Source of the DNA: Deltaproteobacteria bacterium
GTDB taxonomy: Bacteria; Desulfobacterota; Syntrophobacteria; Syntrophobacterales; Syntrophobacteraceae
DNA: 64,000 bases
Assembly (NCBI GenBank): GCA_021777755.1
Contig: JAJYDE010000004.1
Span: forward strand, 1 to 64,000
Direction of reading: 5' to 3'
Made by a program: the position numbers and the translations under genes. A model generated the notes under the pieces. The model ran no database searches. It had not been told where the DNA came from and saw only the letters and a program-made list of their open reading frames with translations. This document shows positions 8,873-16,292 of the stretch, one piece after another (the stretch's first letter is position 1; each line of letters begins with the position of its first letter).

Positions 8873-9112
8873 AATTGAGTTCCTCGATCGTGTCAAGAGG
8901 GGTGTTGGAAGCTGAGAGCCCGAGAGCTTAGAAGCAAAAAACAGACCACTGTTTCGGGCTTCAACAAAAAAAATCACTCGCACCGCTCTATTTATTGCCG
9001 ATTTTTAAGCGGAAAAACCGGCGGGAATTTTTTTGGCCGCCCCCGGGTCGAGCCGTGGTACTATTCCGAGTGGTAAACGGCAAGGCGACCCTCAAGGTGG
9101 AGAAGCAACGCG

Positions 9113-10504
9113 ATGGCAGACCCCAAGCTCATTTACAGATGCCAGCAGTGCGGTCATACGAGTCCCAAATGGATGGGAAAATGTCCCGAGTGCCAGGCCT
9201 GGGACAGTTTGTGCGAAGAGCTTTCGGCGGTGGGGACACGAAAGATGGCCGCAAAACTTGCAACGGGATCGGCCCGTCCCCTGAGTCTGGATGAAATTCA
9301 ATCCGATGGGGACATCCGTTTCCTGACGGGCATGGGTGAATGGGACCGGGTGCTCGGAGGGGGGCTTACGAAAGGGTCTTTGGTGCTTTTGGCCGGAGAT
9401 CCGGGTATTGGCAAATCGACGCTTCTTCTCCAGGCTCTTTCGAAGATGACCGAGGTGGGCGAGGTTCTCTACGTTTCAGCCGAGGAGAGTCCTCAGCAAT
9501 TGAAATCCAGGGCCCAAAGGCTTGGAATTTCCTCGCCCTCCCTTTTCATATTTTCCGAAACCTCGCTGGAAGCGGTTTTGGATGAAATGCAAAAAAAACC
9601 CCCGCTGGTGGTCGCCATCGATTCCATCCAGACGATGTACACCAGGGCACTCGATGTCGCCCCCGGATCGATCAGCCAGGTTCGCGAATGCGCCCAGAAG
9701 CTCATGAGAGCCGGCAAGGAAGCCGGAATCGGAATCTTCATAGTCGGCCACGTCACCAAGGAGGGGGCAATCGCGGGTCCTCGCACGCTCGAACATCTGG
9801 TGGATACGGTCCTCTACCTGGAGGGCGACAGGACCCACACCTTCAGGCTGCTTCGCGCGGTCAAAAACCGTTACGGTTCGACAAACGAGGTCGGGATTTT
9901 CGAAATGAAGGAAATCGGCATGGAAGAGGTGCCCAATCCGTCCGGGGTGCTGCTGGCCGAACGACCAAGGGGGGTGTCGGGTTCGGTTGTGGCCTGCTCG
10001 GTGGAGGGAACTCGGCCGATACTGGTCGAAGTGCAGGCGCTTGTAAGCTCCACGGGTTGGACCCAGCCGCGGCGAACCAGCATGGGCGTTGACACGAACC
10101 GCCTGTCGCTTCTGCTCGCCGTGCTCGAAAAAAAGCTTGGTTTCAACTTCGCTCAGCAGGATGTGTTTGTGAATGTGGCCGGAGGCGTGCGGCTGGTTGA
10201 ACCGGCGGCCGATCTGGCGCTAACCGTCGCCCTGATCAGCAGTTACCTCGACAAGCCCCTTCCCCAGGACTTGGTGGTCTGGGGTGAGGTGGGGCTTGCC
10301 GGTGAGGTAAGGGGTGTGGGCCACAGCGCGCTGCGGGCCGCAGAAGCCTCCAAGCTCGGGTTCAACGCATGGCTCATGCCCGCGAGCAACTCCGAGCGGC
10401 TATCTCAGGAAAAGGATTCCCGCGCCCTCGGGGTCAGGTCCCTCCAGGAGGTACTGGAGATAGTGGCGGGCAGCGGGGAGCGCAGAGCCGCTGCCTTGCC
10501 ATAG
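9113..10504 (+). CDS. radA: DNA repair protein RadA
   Basis: RadA (Sms), 463 residues, a hexameric DnaB-like helicase that extends heteroduplex DNA at recombination intermediates. The N-terminal zinc finger has C10, C13, C24 and C27. The RecA-like core has Walker A GDPGIGKST at 95-103, and the RadA-specific KNRYG motif is followed by STNEVGIFEM. The C-terminal third is the Lon-protease-like domain (LALTVALISSYLDKPLP, GEVGLAGEVRGVG). The ATG at 9113 follows GGTGGAGAA. It is full length for the family and convergent with prmA 45 bp downstream. Confidence 0.97.
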   Translation: MADPKLIYRCQQCGHTSPKWMGKCPECQAWDSLCEELSAVGTRKMAAKLATGSARPLSLDEIQSDGDIRFLTGMGEWDRVLGGGLTKGSLVLLAGDPGIGKSTLLLQALSKMTEVGEVLYVSAEESPQQLKSRAQRLGISSPSLFIFSETSLEAVLDEMQKKPPLVVAIDSIQTMYTRALDVAPGSISQVRECAQKLMRAGKEAGIGIFIVGHVTKEGAIAGPRTLEHLVDTVLYLEGDRTHTFRLLRAVKNRYGSTNEVGIFEMKEIGMEEVPNPSGVLLAERPRGVSGSVVACSVEGTRPILVEVQALVSSTGWTQPRRTSMGVDTNRLSLLLAVLEKKLGFNFAQQDVFVNVAGGVRLVEPAADLALTVALISSYLDKPLPQDLVVWGEVGLAGEVRGVGHSALRAAEASKLGFNAWLMPASNSERLSQEKDSRALGVRSLQEVLEIVAGSGERRAAALP

Positions 10505-10549
10505 CTGCCGATGGAATAAGTTCCCCTTTCCGTACCGGCTTGAATTTTC

Positions 10550-11332
10550 TCACATCCGGGTGAAAATAACCGTCGGCCAGCCTTGCAGTTCCATCACCCT
10601 TTTCACCTCGAAGGCCGGTCGGGCGAAATTTTCGACCGCTTCGAGCCTGCTGTGAAGAAAGCCCGCCAAAACGACCCTTTCAGCACTCATCCACTGCCCG
10701 GCCTCAAGAATTTTTTCCAAAATGGGCCATTCCACATTGAGTACCAAAAAATCGGCAGACAAGCCGAGGCATTCCATATTTTCGGCCCGCACCAGGGCCA
10801 GACGGCTTTCGACCCCGTTTGCCCGAGCATTTTTCCTGGTGTTTGCGAGCGCCATGGGGTTTTTGTCTATGGCCAGAGTCATTCGGGCGCCCGCCAGCGC
10901 GCACGCGATGGCAAGTATTCCGGTGCCCGTGCCGAAATCGACCGCCGTTCGGATTTTATGCACGGGGAAAATTTCCGATATTGCAAGCAGGCACCCTTGC
11001 GTGGTGGGATGAAGACCCGAGCCGAAAACCACTCCTGGTTCCATGAGTATCCGCAGCCTGTCGGACTTTTCGGGCGACGCCCCGGAGATAAGAACGTCAA
11101 AGAGTCCAAGGCTTATTTCTCGTGCTGAAATATCCTGCCATTTTTCATAAGGGATTTCATACTCGCCCGTAAGCTCCCAACCGGCATGGGATTCCAGCCA
11201 CTTTGAAACGGAGGGGGAGCAATCTTTTCCATAAAAAAGATAATAAAAGGGCGGTTCGGGCCAGATGCCCTCAAGCTCCCGCGGGGGCACATCGGGCGGG
11301 ACACCGCTTCCCTTCATTTCGTAAACCATCAT
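10550..11332 (-). CDS. prmA: Ribosomal protein L11 methyltransferase
   Basis: A 260-residue SAM-dependent methyltransferase of the PrmA family, which trimethylates ribosomal protein L11 on Lys and the N-terminus. The N-terminal substrate domain is short and divergent. The linker has the typical MEPGVVFGSGLHPTTQGCL, motif I is VDFGTGTGILAIACA, and motif IV is ADFLVLNVEWPI in place of the usual NIL. Either ATG at 11332 or 11329 can serve, both behind AGGAGA. Because the N-terminal domain and motif IV differ from standard PrmA, a different protein substrate remains possible. It converges on radA. Confidence 0.8.
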   Translation of the reverse strand: MMVYEMKGSGVPPDVPPRELEGIWPEPPFYYLFYGKDCSPSVSKWLESHAGWELTGEYEIPYEKWQDISAREISLGLFDVLISGASPEKSDRLRILMEPGVVFGSGLHPTTQGCLLAISEIFPVHKIRTAVDFGTGTGILAIACALAGARMTLAIDKNPMALANTRKNARANGVESRLALVRAENMECLGLSADFLVLNVEWPILEKILEAGQWMSAERVVLAGFLHSRLEAVENFARPAFEVKRVMELQGWPTVIFTRM

Positions 11333-11521
11333 GATGTCGCAGTCTCCTGAAAAGAACAGTCCCGGCTATGTTGGGACCCGGCCAAGCTTGCCACCGATTC
11401 AGCCGCGATCGCCACGACGTCGTCAGTACGTCGCCACGGCGTGGTAACAGGTAAAACGAATATTTGGGGGACCGTCCCGCAAGCTCCTGTTCAACAAAGG
11501 CGGGTTCCCCGAACGCTTGCA

Positions 11522-12256
11522 CTATTTTGAAGCCACAATATATGAAACAAGGATTGCAAGCTCCGATGGAGAAAACCGAGCGAAATCGGGATACACTTTG
11601 ATATCACCGATCCTGACAAGGCTGTTTTCATTCGGATTCAAACCTGAAATTAAATTAAATGTCCGGTTGGAAAATTTTAAGAAATTCAGACCGGATATTG
11701 TTTTGTCGCTATGCGCCCGGTGGTAGGAGTTATCCATTACATGACACATAGCGCCGCCTTTTTTGATGCATTTATGCAATGAACGCAATATATCAGGTAG
11801 AACGTCTTTTGAAATATGTTCAAAGACCGCGTTGGACGTAGCTATGTCTACTGATTCTTTTTTTAAATTATCGGACAATATATCGAAAGGTGCCAAATAC
11901 TCAAATCCGAATTTTTCCAGCATGTTTAACTAAGAAGCCTCTTATCCATTTGTATATGCAAATCAACAAGGATTATTCTTTTACAACCTGCCAGATAAAA
12001 GATCAAGGGGATGACCGGTCGCCAGCCGCTCCCCTGCTCCAGAATGTCTCCGCCTTGGAGAGGCGAATCCTTAAGATCGTAACATTTCTACTTGTCTTAG
12101 GCCCTGTTCCAGTGTCCAGTCGGTTTCTTTGCAAGAATTCGTAACGGCATGTTGCCCGATCCTTGCGACTATCTCTTGCACAAATGGCGGAAGCAGCCCC
12201 ATAACCGTATTTTTCGCCAGTCGAATCTGCCATCTCATTTTTCTTGCTCCAAACAT
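11522..12256 (-). pseudogene. Broken SAM-dependent methyltransferase gene
   Basis: Three minus-strand reading frames in order make up one methyltransferase. Frame one (from about 12256) encodes MRWQIRLAKNTVMGLLPPFV and ends after TLEQGLRQVEML. Near 12078 the frame shifts, and the next frame encodes ILEQGSGWRPVIPLIFYLAG (motif I) and ILVDLHIQMDKRLLS before a TAA. After another break, frame three (11923-11522) encodes SVDIATSNAVFEHIS and GGAMCHVMDNSYHRAHSD, a normal motif IV and beyond. The segment between DKRLL and the third frame seems shorter than in related proteins, so a deletion is likely. The last part is clearly more AT-rich than the neighbours. Such enzymes are common in surface-polysaccharide loci; the original target is unknown. 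Confidence 0.75.
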
Positions 12257-12487
12257 CAAAAGCTTTATCAGGCCAGCGGTCTTCTTCTCCCATGTAACGT
12301 CGCCACGCCGGCCGTTGTGAGCTTTTGGCCGGGGTGAGCATCGAAAGAAAAAAATCCTTGCAGAGCCGGTCCCGCTCATTTAAAGGAGACAAACAGCCCG
12401 GGTGGCTGCTCCAGCAAAAAAGCTCCAAAAACGATAGATAGCATGATTGCCAGAATAGGTTAAACGGAGATTTGAATCGGAGGCTTA

Positions 12488-13225
12488 ATGGTCGGATTAT
12501 CCTGGAAAATGAAGCTGGCGTTGGTCCTGATCGGCTCCAGCGCCGTTTTGGCGCTCTTTCACGTCCTTATTTTCGAAGACTTTCACTCGCTGCTCTTCTA
12601 CCTCGCCCTGGACGTGGTTTTTGTTCCCGTCCAGGTTTTGCTGGTCACCGTTTTGATAGAGCGGCTGATGAACGAAAGAGAGCGGCAGGCGCTGCTGCGG
12701 AAATTGAACATGGTCATAGGGGCGTTTTTCGGCGAACTTGGCAACTCGCTTATGAAAACGATGGGCGCTTCTCCCCTCGATCATTCGCCGTTGGAGAAAG
12801 GGCTGGCCGTGGTGCGGGAGGCCCGCTACAAGGAGGCCGCGGAGTTCATCGAGGGATACCGGTGGAATTTCGACGCCCATCCCCTGCGGTTGCAGGAGCT
12901 CAAGGAATTGCTCCTGGGGAAACGCATTTTTGTGCTGGGGCTGTTGCAGAACCCCAACCTTTTCGAACACGACACCTTCACCGATTTGCTCTGGGCCGTA
13001 TGTCATCTTACCGAGGAACTGGAAGCAAGAGAAAATCTCGAAGGATTGCCGCGTTCGGATCTCAATCACCTGGAGATGGACATTCAGCGTGCCTTCGGCC
13101 TTCTGGTTCGAGAATGGCTGGCCTACATGCGGCACCTGGAAACCCATTACCCCTACATGCATTCGCTTTCGCTAAGAACCAACCCCTTCGATCCGGCCGC
13201 AAACCCGGTGGTTTTTGACAACTGA
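12488..13225 (+). CDS. Conserved membrane protein with two N-terminal helices, unrecognised
   Basis: A 245-residue protein with two hydrophobic segments at about 9-27 (LALVLIGSSAVLALFHVLIF) and 33-57, then a long charged, mostly helical cytoplasmic domain beginning IERLMNERERQALLRKLN. No catalytic motif or named domain was found. The C-terminal part contains HLETHYPYMHSLSLRTNPFD. The ATG at 12488 follows GGAGG. It stands between a broken methyltransferase gene and a CMD-family gene, with 135 bp to the latter. A role as a membrane-anchored helical signalling or scaffold protein is a guess only. Confidence 0.7.
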   Translation: MVGLSWKMKLALVLIGSSAVLALFHVLIFEDFHSLLFYLALDVVFVPVQVLLVTVLIERLMNERERQALLRKLNMVIGAFFGELGNSLMKTMGASPLDHSPLEKGLAVVREARYKEAAEFIEGYRWNFDAHPLRLQELKELLLGKRIFVLGLLQNPNLFEHDTFTDLLWAVCHLTEELEARENLEGLPRSDLNHLEMDIQRAFGLLVREWLAYMRHLETHYPYMHSLSLRTNPFDPAANPVVFDN

Positions 13226-13360
13226 GGAGGGGGTCGGATAAAGAAATCCCTCGACACCGCACCTTTGGCATCATATCTTCATTCGGGCGGAACCTGCCGC
13301 CCGTTGCCCTGATGTGGAGAGACTGCCCTGTTTGGAAAAATACTTTAAGGAGGTCGTGGT

Positions 13361-13681
13361 ATGGACAAAAATTTTCCGGAATGGTACGCGAAGCTTAGAG
13401 AAGAGTATCGGGACTACCTGGGGGCGGTGGAAAATCTTGGAGAAACAGTGAGAAGGGGGGGACCGCTGGATGAGAAGACATCCCATCTGATTCAATTGGC
13501 GGCCTCGGCGGCCATAAGGTCCGAGGGTGCGGTGCACAGCCATACCAGAAGAGCCCTCGAAGCGGGCGCCTCGACGGAGGAAATCTGCCAGGCCATACTG
13601 CTACTGACGAGCACGATAGGCTTTCCCGCCGCATCGGCTGCTTTGTGCTGGGTCCATGACATCGTTGGCGCCAAGAAGTAG
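13361..13681 (+). CDS. Carboxymuconolactone decarboxylase (CMD/AhpD-like) family protein
   Basis: A 106-residue helical protein of the CMD family: LDEKTSHLIQLAASAAIRSE, then the family core EGAVHSHTRRALEAGASTEE, then a C-terminal helix ending HDIVGAKK. AhpD-type members use a CxxC plus His for peroxide reduction; here the positions corresponding to the CxxC read AVHSH, so no redox pair exists and AhpD-type activity is unlikely. The family also includes decarboxylases and many uncharacterised small proteins. The ATG at 13361 follows AAGGAGG at ideal spacing. Convergent with the CBS protein gene at 13764. Confidence 0.85.
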   Translation: MDKNFPEWYAKLREEYRDYLGAVENLGETVRRGGPLDEKTSHLIQLAASAAIRSEGAVHSHTRRALEAGASTEEICQAILLLTSTIGFPAASAALCWVHDIVGAKK

Positions 13682-13694
13682 CTTTCCGCCCGAC

Positions 13695-13730
13695 GGAGGA
13701 TGGAAGAGCCTTCCGGGATTTCCATTCTCC
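13695..13730. repeat. Inverted repeat between convergent genes
   Basis: Arms GGAGGATGGAA and TTCCATTCTCC can form an 11-bp stem with one G-U pair and a 14-base loop. It lies between the CMD gene stop and the stop of the convergent CBS gene. No T run follows on either strand, so it is not a standard intrinsic terminator, though it may limit read-through or protect 3' ends. Confidence 0.35.
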
Positions 13731-13763
13731 GGGTCTTGCAACCCGACATGGCCCAACCCGCGC

Positions 13764-15047
13764 CTATCCGGGATTGAAGATGGTTTTTAGAAGGGACTCC
13801 CGGCTGATCATGCCTTTGAATTGGCCCTCGGCATCCAGCACCGGCAGCCTTTTGATCGCCTTATCGAGCATCAGTCGAATCGCCTCGTCAAGGGAGGTAT
13901 CCTCCCGAACGGTTACGATGTCGGTATTCATCACCTCGCCGGCGGTTTTCATCCGCAAACGCTCTTTGAGTTCCCTGTGCCGCCTGCCCCGTTCGCCGAA
14001 GGGGATTTTTGCGGCGAAAAAGTCCCAGATCCCGGGGTGCAGGTCGCGGAAGGCGAACAGAAGGTCCCGATCCGAAATGAGGCCCTTGAACACTCCTTGG
14101 CCGTCAATAACGCAGACCCGCTGGATATCATTGCAGTCAATTGTGCGAATCACTTCCTCGATGGGCGTATCGATCCGAACCGTATGAACGTCGCGGCGCA
14201 TGATATCCGAGACATGGTTCAAGCCCGAAACCGAAATGCTTTTCTGCTTGAAAGCCGACCAATCGGGGCAAACGTTCATGATTGTCCGAAAGATATCGAC
14301 CCGCGACAGGTTTCCAACGAGTTTGCCCGATTCATCCACAACCGGAAGCCGCTTGACCTTCCTTTCCAGCATCAACTCCACGGCCTCGGTAACCGGTCGA
14401 TCCAGCCCAATGGTGATGGCGGGCCGGGTCATAATTTCCGTTGCGGGCTTCGTATCGAGCTCTTCAAGTACCCGGTCGATCCTTTCTCGATCCGCCACGG
14501 CCAATAGTCCCAGGCGCATGGGCAATCGGGCCTTGTAGAGAAGGTCTGTCTGGGCGATGACCCCAACGGGGCGATCCCGCTCGTCCACCACCGGAAGCCC
14601 CGTGAAGTCCGAAGAAAGCAGCAGGCGAGCCACCTCGCTTACGGCCGCCCCGGTTCCAACTCGTACGGGATCCGGGGTCATGATTTCCCGGACCCTGGCA
14701 TTTCGGGGCACAAGGAGACCGACTGTTTTATGTGAGATCACATCCACATCGCGAACGGCGATTATCCCGTCGTTTACCATTTCACTCAGCAGGGAGACAA
14801 CGGCGGCCGAATCCGTTGCGGGGACGATGATTTCAATGCGCAGCGGCATGCGGTAGGAAGCAACTTCGAGCCGATCGGTGGCAATTTCACCGTTTTCGTA
14901 GCACCCCTCAATCCCCCTGGTAACGATACACCTGGCGGGGATTTTGAGGTCTCTCACACGCTCGACGACCACGCTGCGCAGAGGCCTGCCTTCGTAGCGC
15001 TCCGCCTCGTTGGTGAAAATTTCGATCAGTTTGTACTGAAGCATCAT
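13764..15047 (-). CDS. DUF190 (PII-like) plus four-CBS-domain protein
   Basis: A 427-residue cytoplasmic regulator. The first 100 residues are a DUF190 domain, which has a PII-like fold (QYKLIEIFTNEAERYEGRPL, then PLRIEIIVPATDSAAVVSLL). Four CBS modules follow, each opening with a MTP/MTR-type motif (VREIMTPDPVRVG, ATEIMTRPAITIG, VSDIMRRDVHTVR, AGEVMNTDIVTVR). CBS pairs usually bind adenosyl nucleotides. ATG at 15047 or 15044 follows AAGAGAAAAG. It starts 8 bp after the crcB stop, so both genes form one operon under the fluoride riboswitch at 15617-15669. DUF190 genes are often found beside crcB, but their role in fluoride tolerance is not settled. Confidence 0.9.
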   Translation of the reverse strand: MMLQYKLIEIFTNEAERYEGRPLRSVVVERVRDLKIPARCIVTRGIEGCYENGEIATDRLEVASYRMPLRIEIIVPATDSAAVVSLLSEMVNDGIIAVRDVDVISHKTVGLLVPRNARVREIMTPDPVRVGTGAAVSEVARLLLSSDFTGLPVVDERDRPVGVIAQTDLLYKARLPMRLGLLAVADRERIDRVLEELDTKPATEIMTRPAITIGLDRPVTEAVELMLERKVKRLPVVDESGKLVGNLSRVDIFRTIMNVCPDWSAFKQKSISVSGLNHVSDIMRRDVHTVRIDTPIEEVIRTIDCNDIQRVCVIDGQGVFKGLISDRDLLFAFRDLHPGIWDFFAAKIPFGERGRRHRELKERLRMKTAGEVMNTDIVTVREDTSLDEAIRLMLDKAIKRLPVLDAEGQFKGMISRESLLKTIFNPG

Positions 15048-15055
15048 CTTTTCTC

Positions 15056-15433
15056 TTACAGTACTCGGCCCACCCACAGCCCGACAAAGACCAGGGCTCC
15101 ACCGATCAGATTGTTGGATAAAAAGTTGGTCGCGGTGATAAGATAAGTACCCGCACGAATCGTGTTGGCCGTCTCGACGGCGTAACTCGAAAAGGTTGTC
15201 AACCCGCCAAGAAAGCCTGTAATGAACAAAAGGCGAACCGTGGGGTTCATGATCTTCAGCCCCCGTTCAGCCATGGCAAAGGCCACTCCGATCAAAAAAC
15301 AGCCCGTAAGATTGACTATAAGGGTGCCGAACGGAAATCTCGTTCCGAAAAGCCTGACGGCAAGAAGTGAAACGCCGTATCGGACTAAGGAACCCAGACC
15401 TCCACCAACCAAGACAAGAAGTACATTAATCAT
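15056..15433 (-). CDS. crcB: Fluoride exporter CrcB/Fluc
   Basis: A 125-residue membrane protein with four helices that forms dual-topology dimeric F- channels. Family signatures are GGGLGSLVRYGV near the start, NLTGCFLIGVAFA around residue 41, and GFLGGLTTFSSYAVE around residue 73, including the Na+-binding and Phe-box regions. The ATG at 15433 follows a weak GGGAGAA. It is the first gene after a fluoride riboswitch and an intrinsic terminator, giving direct support for function and regulation: F- should relieve termination and allow export. The DUF190/CBS gene follows immediately. Confidence 0.97.
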   Translation of the reverse strand: MINVLLVLVGGGLGSLVRYGVSLLAVRLFGTRFPFGTLIVNLTGCFLIGVAFAMAERGLKIMNPTVRLLFITGFLGGLTTFSSYAVETANTIRAGTYLITATNFLSNNLIGGALVFVGLWVGRVL

Positions 15434-15523
15434 GAATTCAGAACATTCTCCCGAATCCGGCCGGTTTGAGTGATGACAACGCCGTTTCTCCCGGGGAGAA
15501 CGAGCGATTTTCGAGCAGGCCGC

Positions 15524-15563
15524 AAAAAAAAGCTCTTCCAGGCCTCCGAGCCGGTAAGAGCTT
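15524..15563 (-). terminator. Intrinsic terminator in the crcB leader (riboswitch expression platform)
   Basis: On the minus strand AAGCTCTT, an 18-base GC-rich loop and AAGAGCTT are followed by an uninterrupted T run (15524-15529). It stands 53 bases after the fluoride aptamer and 90 bases before crcB. This is the position expected of an expression platform that stops transcription when fluoride is absent. Confidence 0.85.
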
Positions 15564-15616
15564 GCATTTGCTCAAATCAACAACACCCTACCAGGCCCTA
15601 CTCGATCCAGTTATCC

Positions 15617-15669
15617 AGGTAGGAGTCATCAGCCAATAAATGGCGGTTGAGGTGGACTCCATCACCGCA
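15617..15669 (-). promoter_or_regulatory. Fluoride riboswitch (crcB motif)
   Basis: Read on the minus strand this segment contains GGTGATGGAGTCCACC, then TCAACCGCC, a short hairpin with ATTTATT, and GGCTGATGACTCCTAC. These match the crcB-motif consensus: the GATGG-GTxC-CC opening, the AACCGCC strand that forms the pseudoknot and second helix, and the invariant GATGACTCCT end. It lies directly downstream of a sigma-70 promoter (15685-15713) and upstream of an intrinsic terminator and crcB. A chance 81-codon frame crosses it and is not a gene. Confidence 0.93.
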
Positions 15670-15684
15670 ATTGACATTAGGGAA

Positions 15685-15713
15685 TTCATAGTAAAACTCT
15701 TTGTGCAAGTCAA
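15685..15713 (-). promoter_or_regulatory. Sigma-70 promoter of the crcB operon
   Basis: Minus-strand -35 TTGACT (15708-15713), a 17-base spacer, and -10 TATGAA (15685-15690). Transcription would start roughly 8-10 bases before the first conserved base of the fluoride aptamer, which fits a riboswitch at the very 5' end of the transcript. Confidence 0.7.
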
Positions 15714-15869
15714 CAGCAAACGGCGTCTGGCACAGGGCAATCGCATGAGGAAGTGTTGGAAATTCGGGCGCTGGTGTGAAAAAATAAAGTTTTGCAAAAG
15801 GGGGGCGATCGCGTTTCCGCGCAATTACCACATTACCGACCACGGGCAGTGGAAAAGAGGTTTCACAAA

Positions 15870-16292
15870 ATGAAGAACGGCTACAGAATTCCTATTCAGG
15901 TAAGGTTCAGGGATCTCGATGTCATGGGGCATGTAAACAACGCGGTGTTTTTCACCTATTTCGAGACGGGAAGAGTCGCCTTTTACCGCGAGCATGTCTC
16001 GAAGGCCCTGGACCGGGAATCTTCCTCCTTCATCCTGGCGAGGGCCAGTTGCGACTATATCAGGCCGATCCCGCCCGGTGTCGAGTTGATTTTGCACATG
16101 GGGACAAAAAATCCGGGCAAGAAGAGCTTCCAGCACGTCTACCTGCTAACGGACGCGGCCGATGAGTCGGTTATCTATGCCAGGGGGGAATCCGTGCAGG
16201 TTTGCTACGATTATGCGCGGCAAACCTCGATAGAGATCCCCCCCGAGCTTCGAGAGGCGCTGTTGAAATTTCAGTGCGAAGATCAGGCCTGA
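15870..16292 (+). CDS. Acyl-CoA thioesterase, hotdog fold (YbgC/4HBT family)
   Basis: A 140-residue single hotdog-domain thioesterase. The active-site segment is VRFRDLDVMGHVNNAVFFTY with D15 or D17 as candidate catalytic Asp and the classic GHVNN. Conserved RASCDYIRPIPPG forms the long strand. Members hydrolyse aryl-, hydroxyacyl- or short-chain acyl-CoA; specificity is not readable. The ATG at 15870 follows AGAGG and starts exactly at the fold. Its 3' end overlaps the convergent acyl-CoA synthetase gene by ten bases. Both enzymes act on CoA thioesters, but they are transcribed separately. Confidence 0.88.
   Translation: MKNGYRIPIQVRFRDLDVMGHVNNAVFFTYFETGRVAFYREHVSKALDRESSSFILARASCDYIRPIPPGVELILHMGTKNPGKKSFQHVYLLTDAADESVIYARGESVQVCYDYARQTSIEIPPELREALLKFQCEDQA

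Noticed and set aside
11271-11522. A minus-strand frame of 83 codons between prmA and the broken methyltransferase
   Set aside because: It overlaps the start of prmA and gives Arg-rich low-information sequence. The short repeats CGTGGCG within it look like decayed intergenic DNA.
15598-15843. A minus-strand frame of 81 codons upstream of crcB
   Set aside because: Its final third is the fluoride aptamer translated by chance, and the promoter for the crcB transcript lies inside it.
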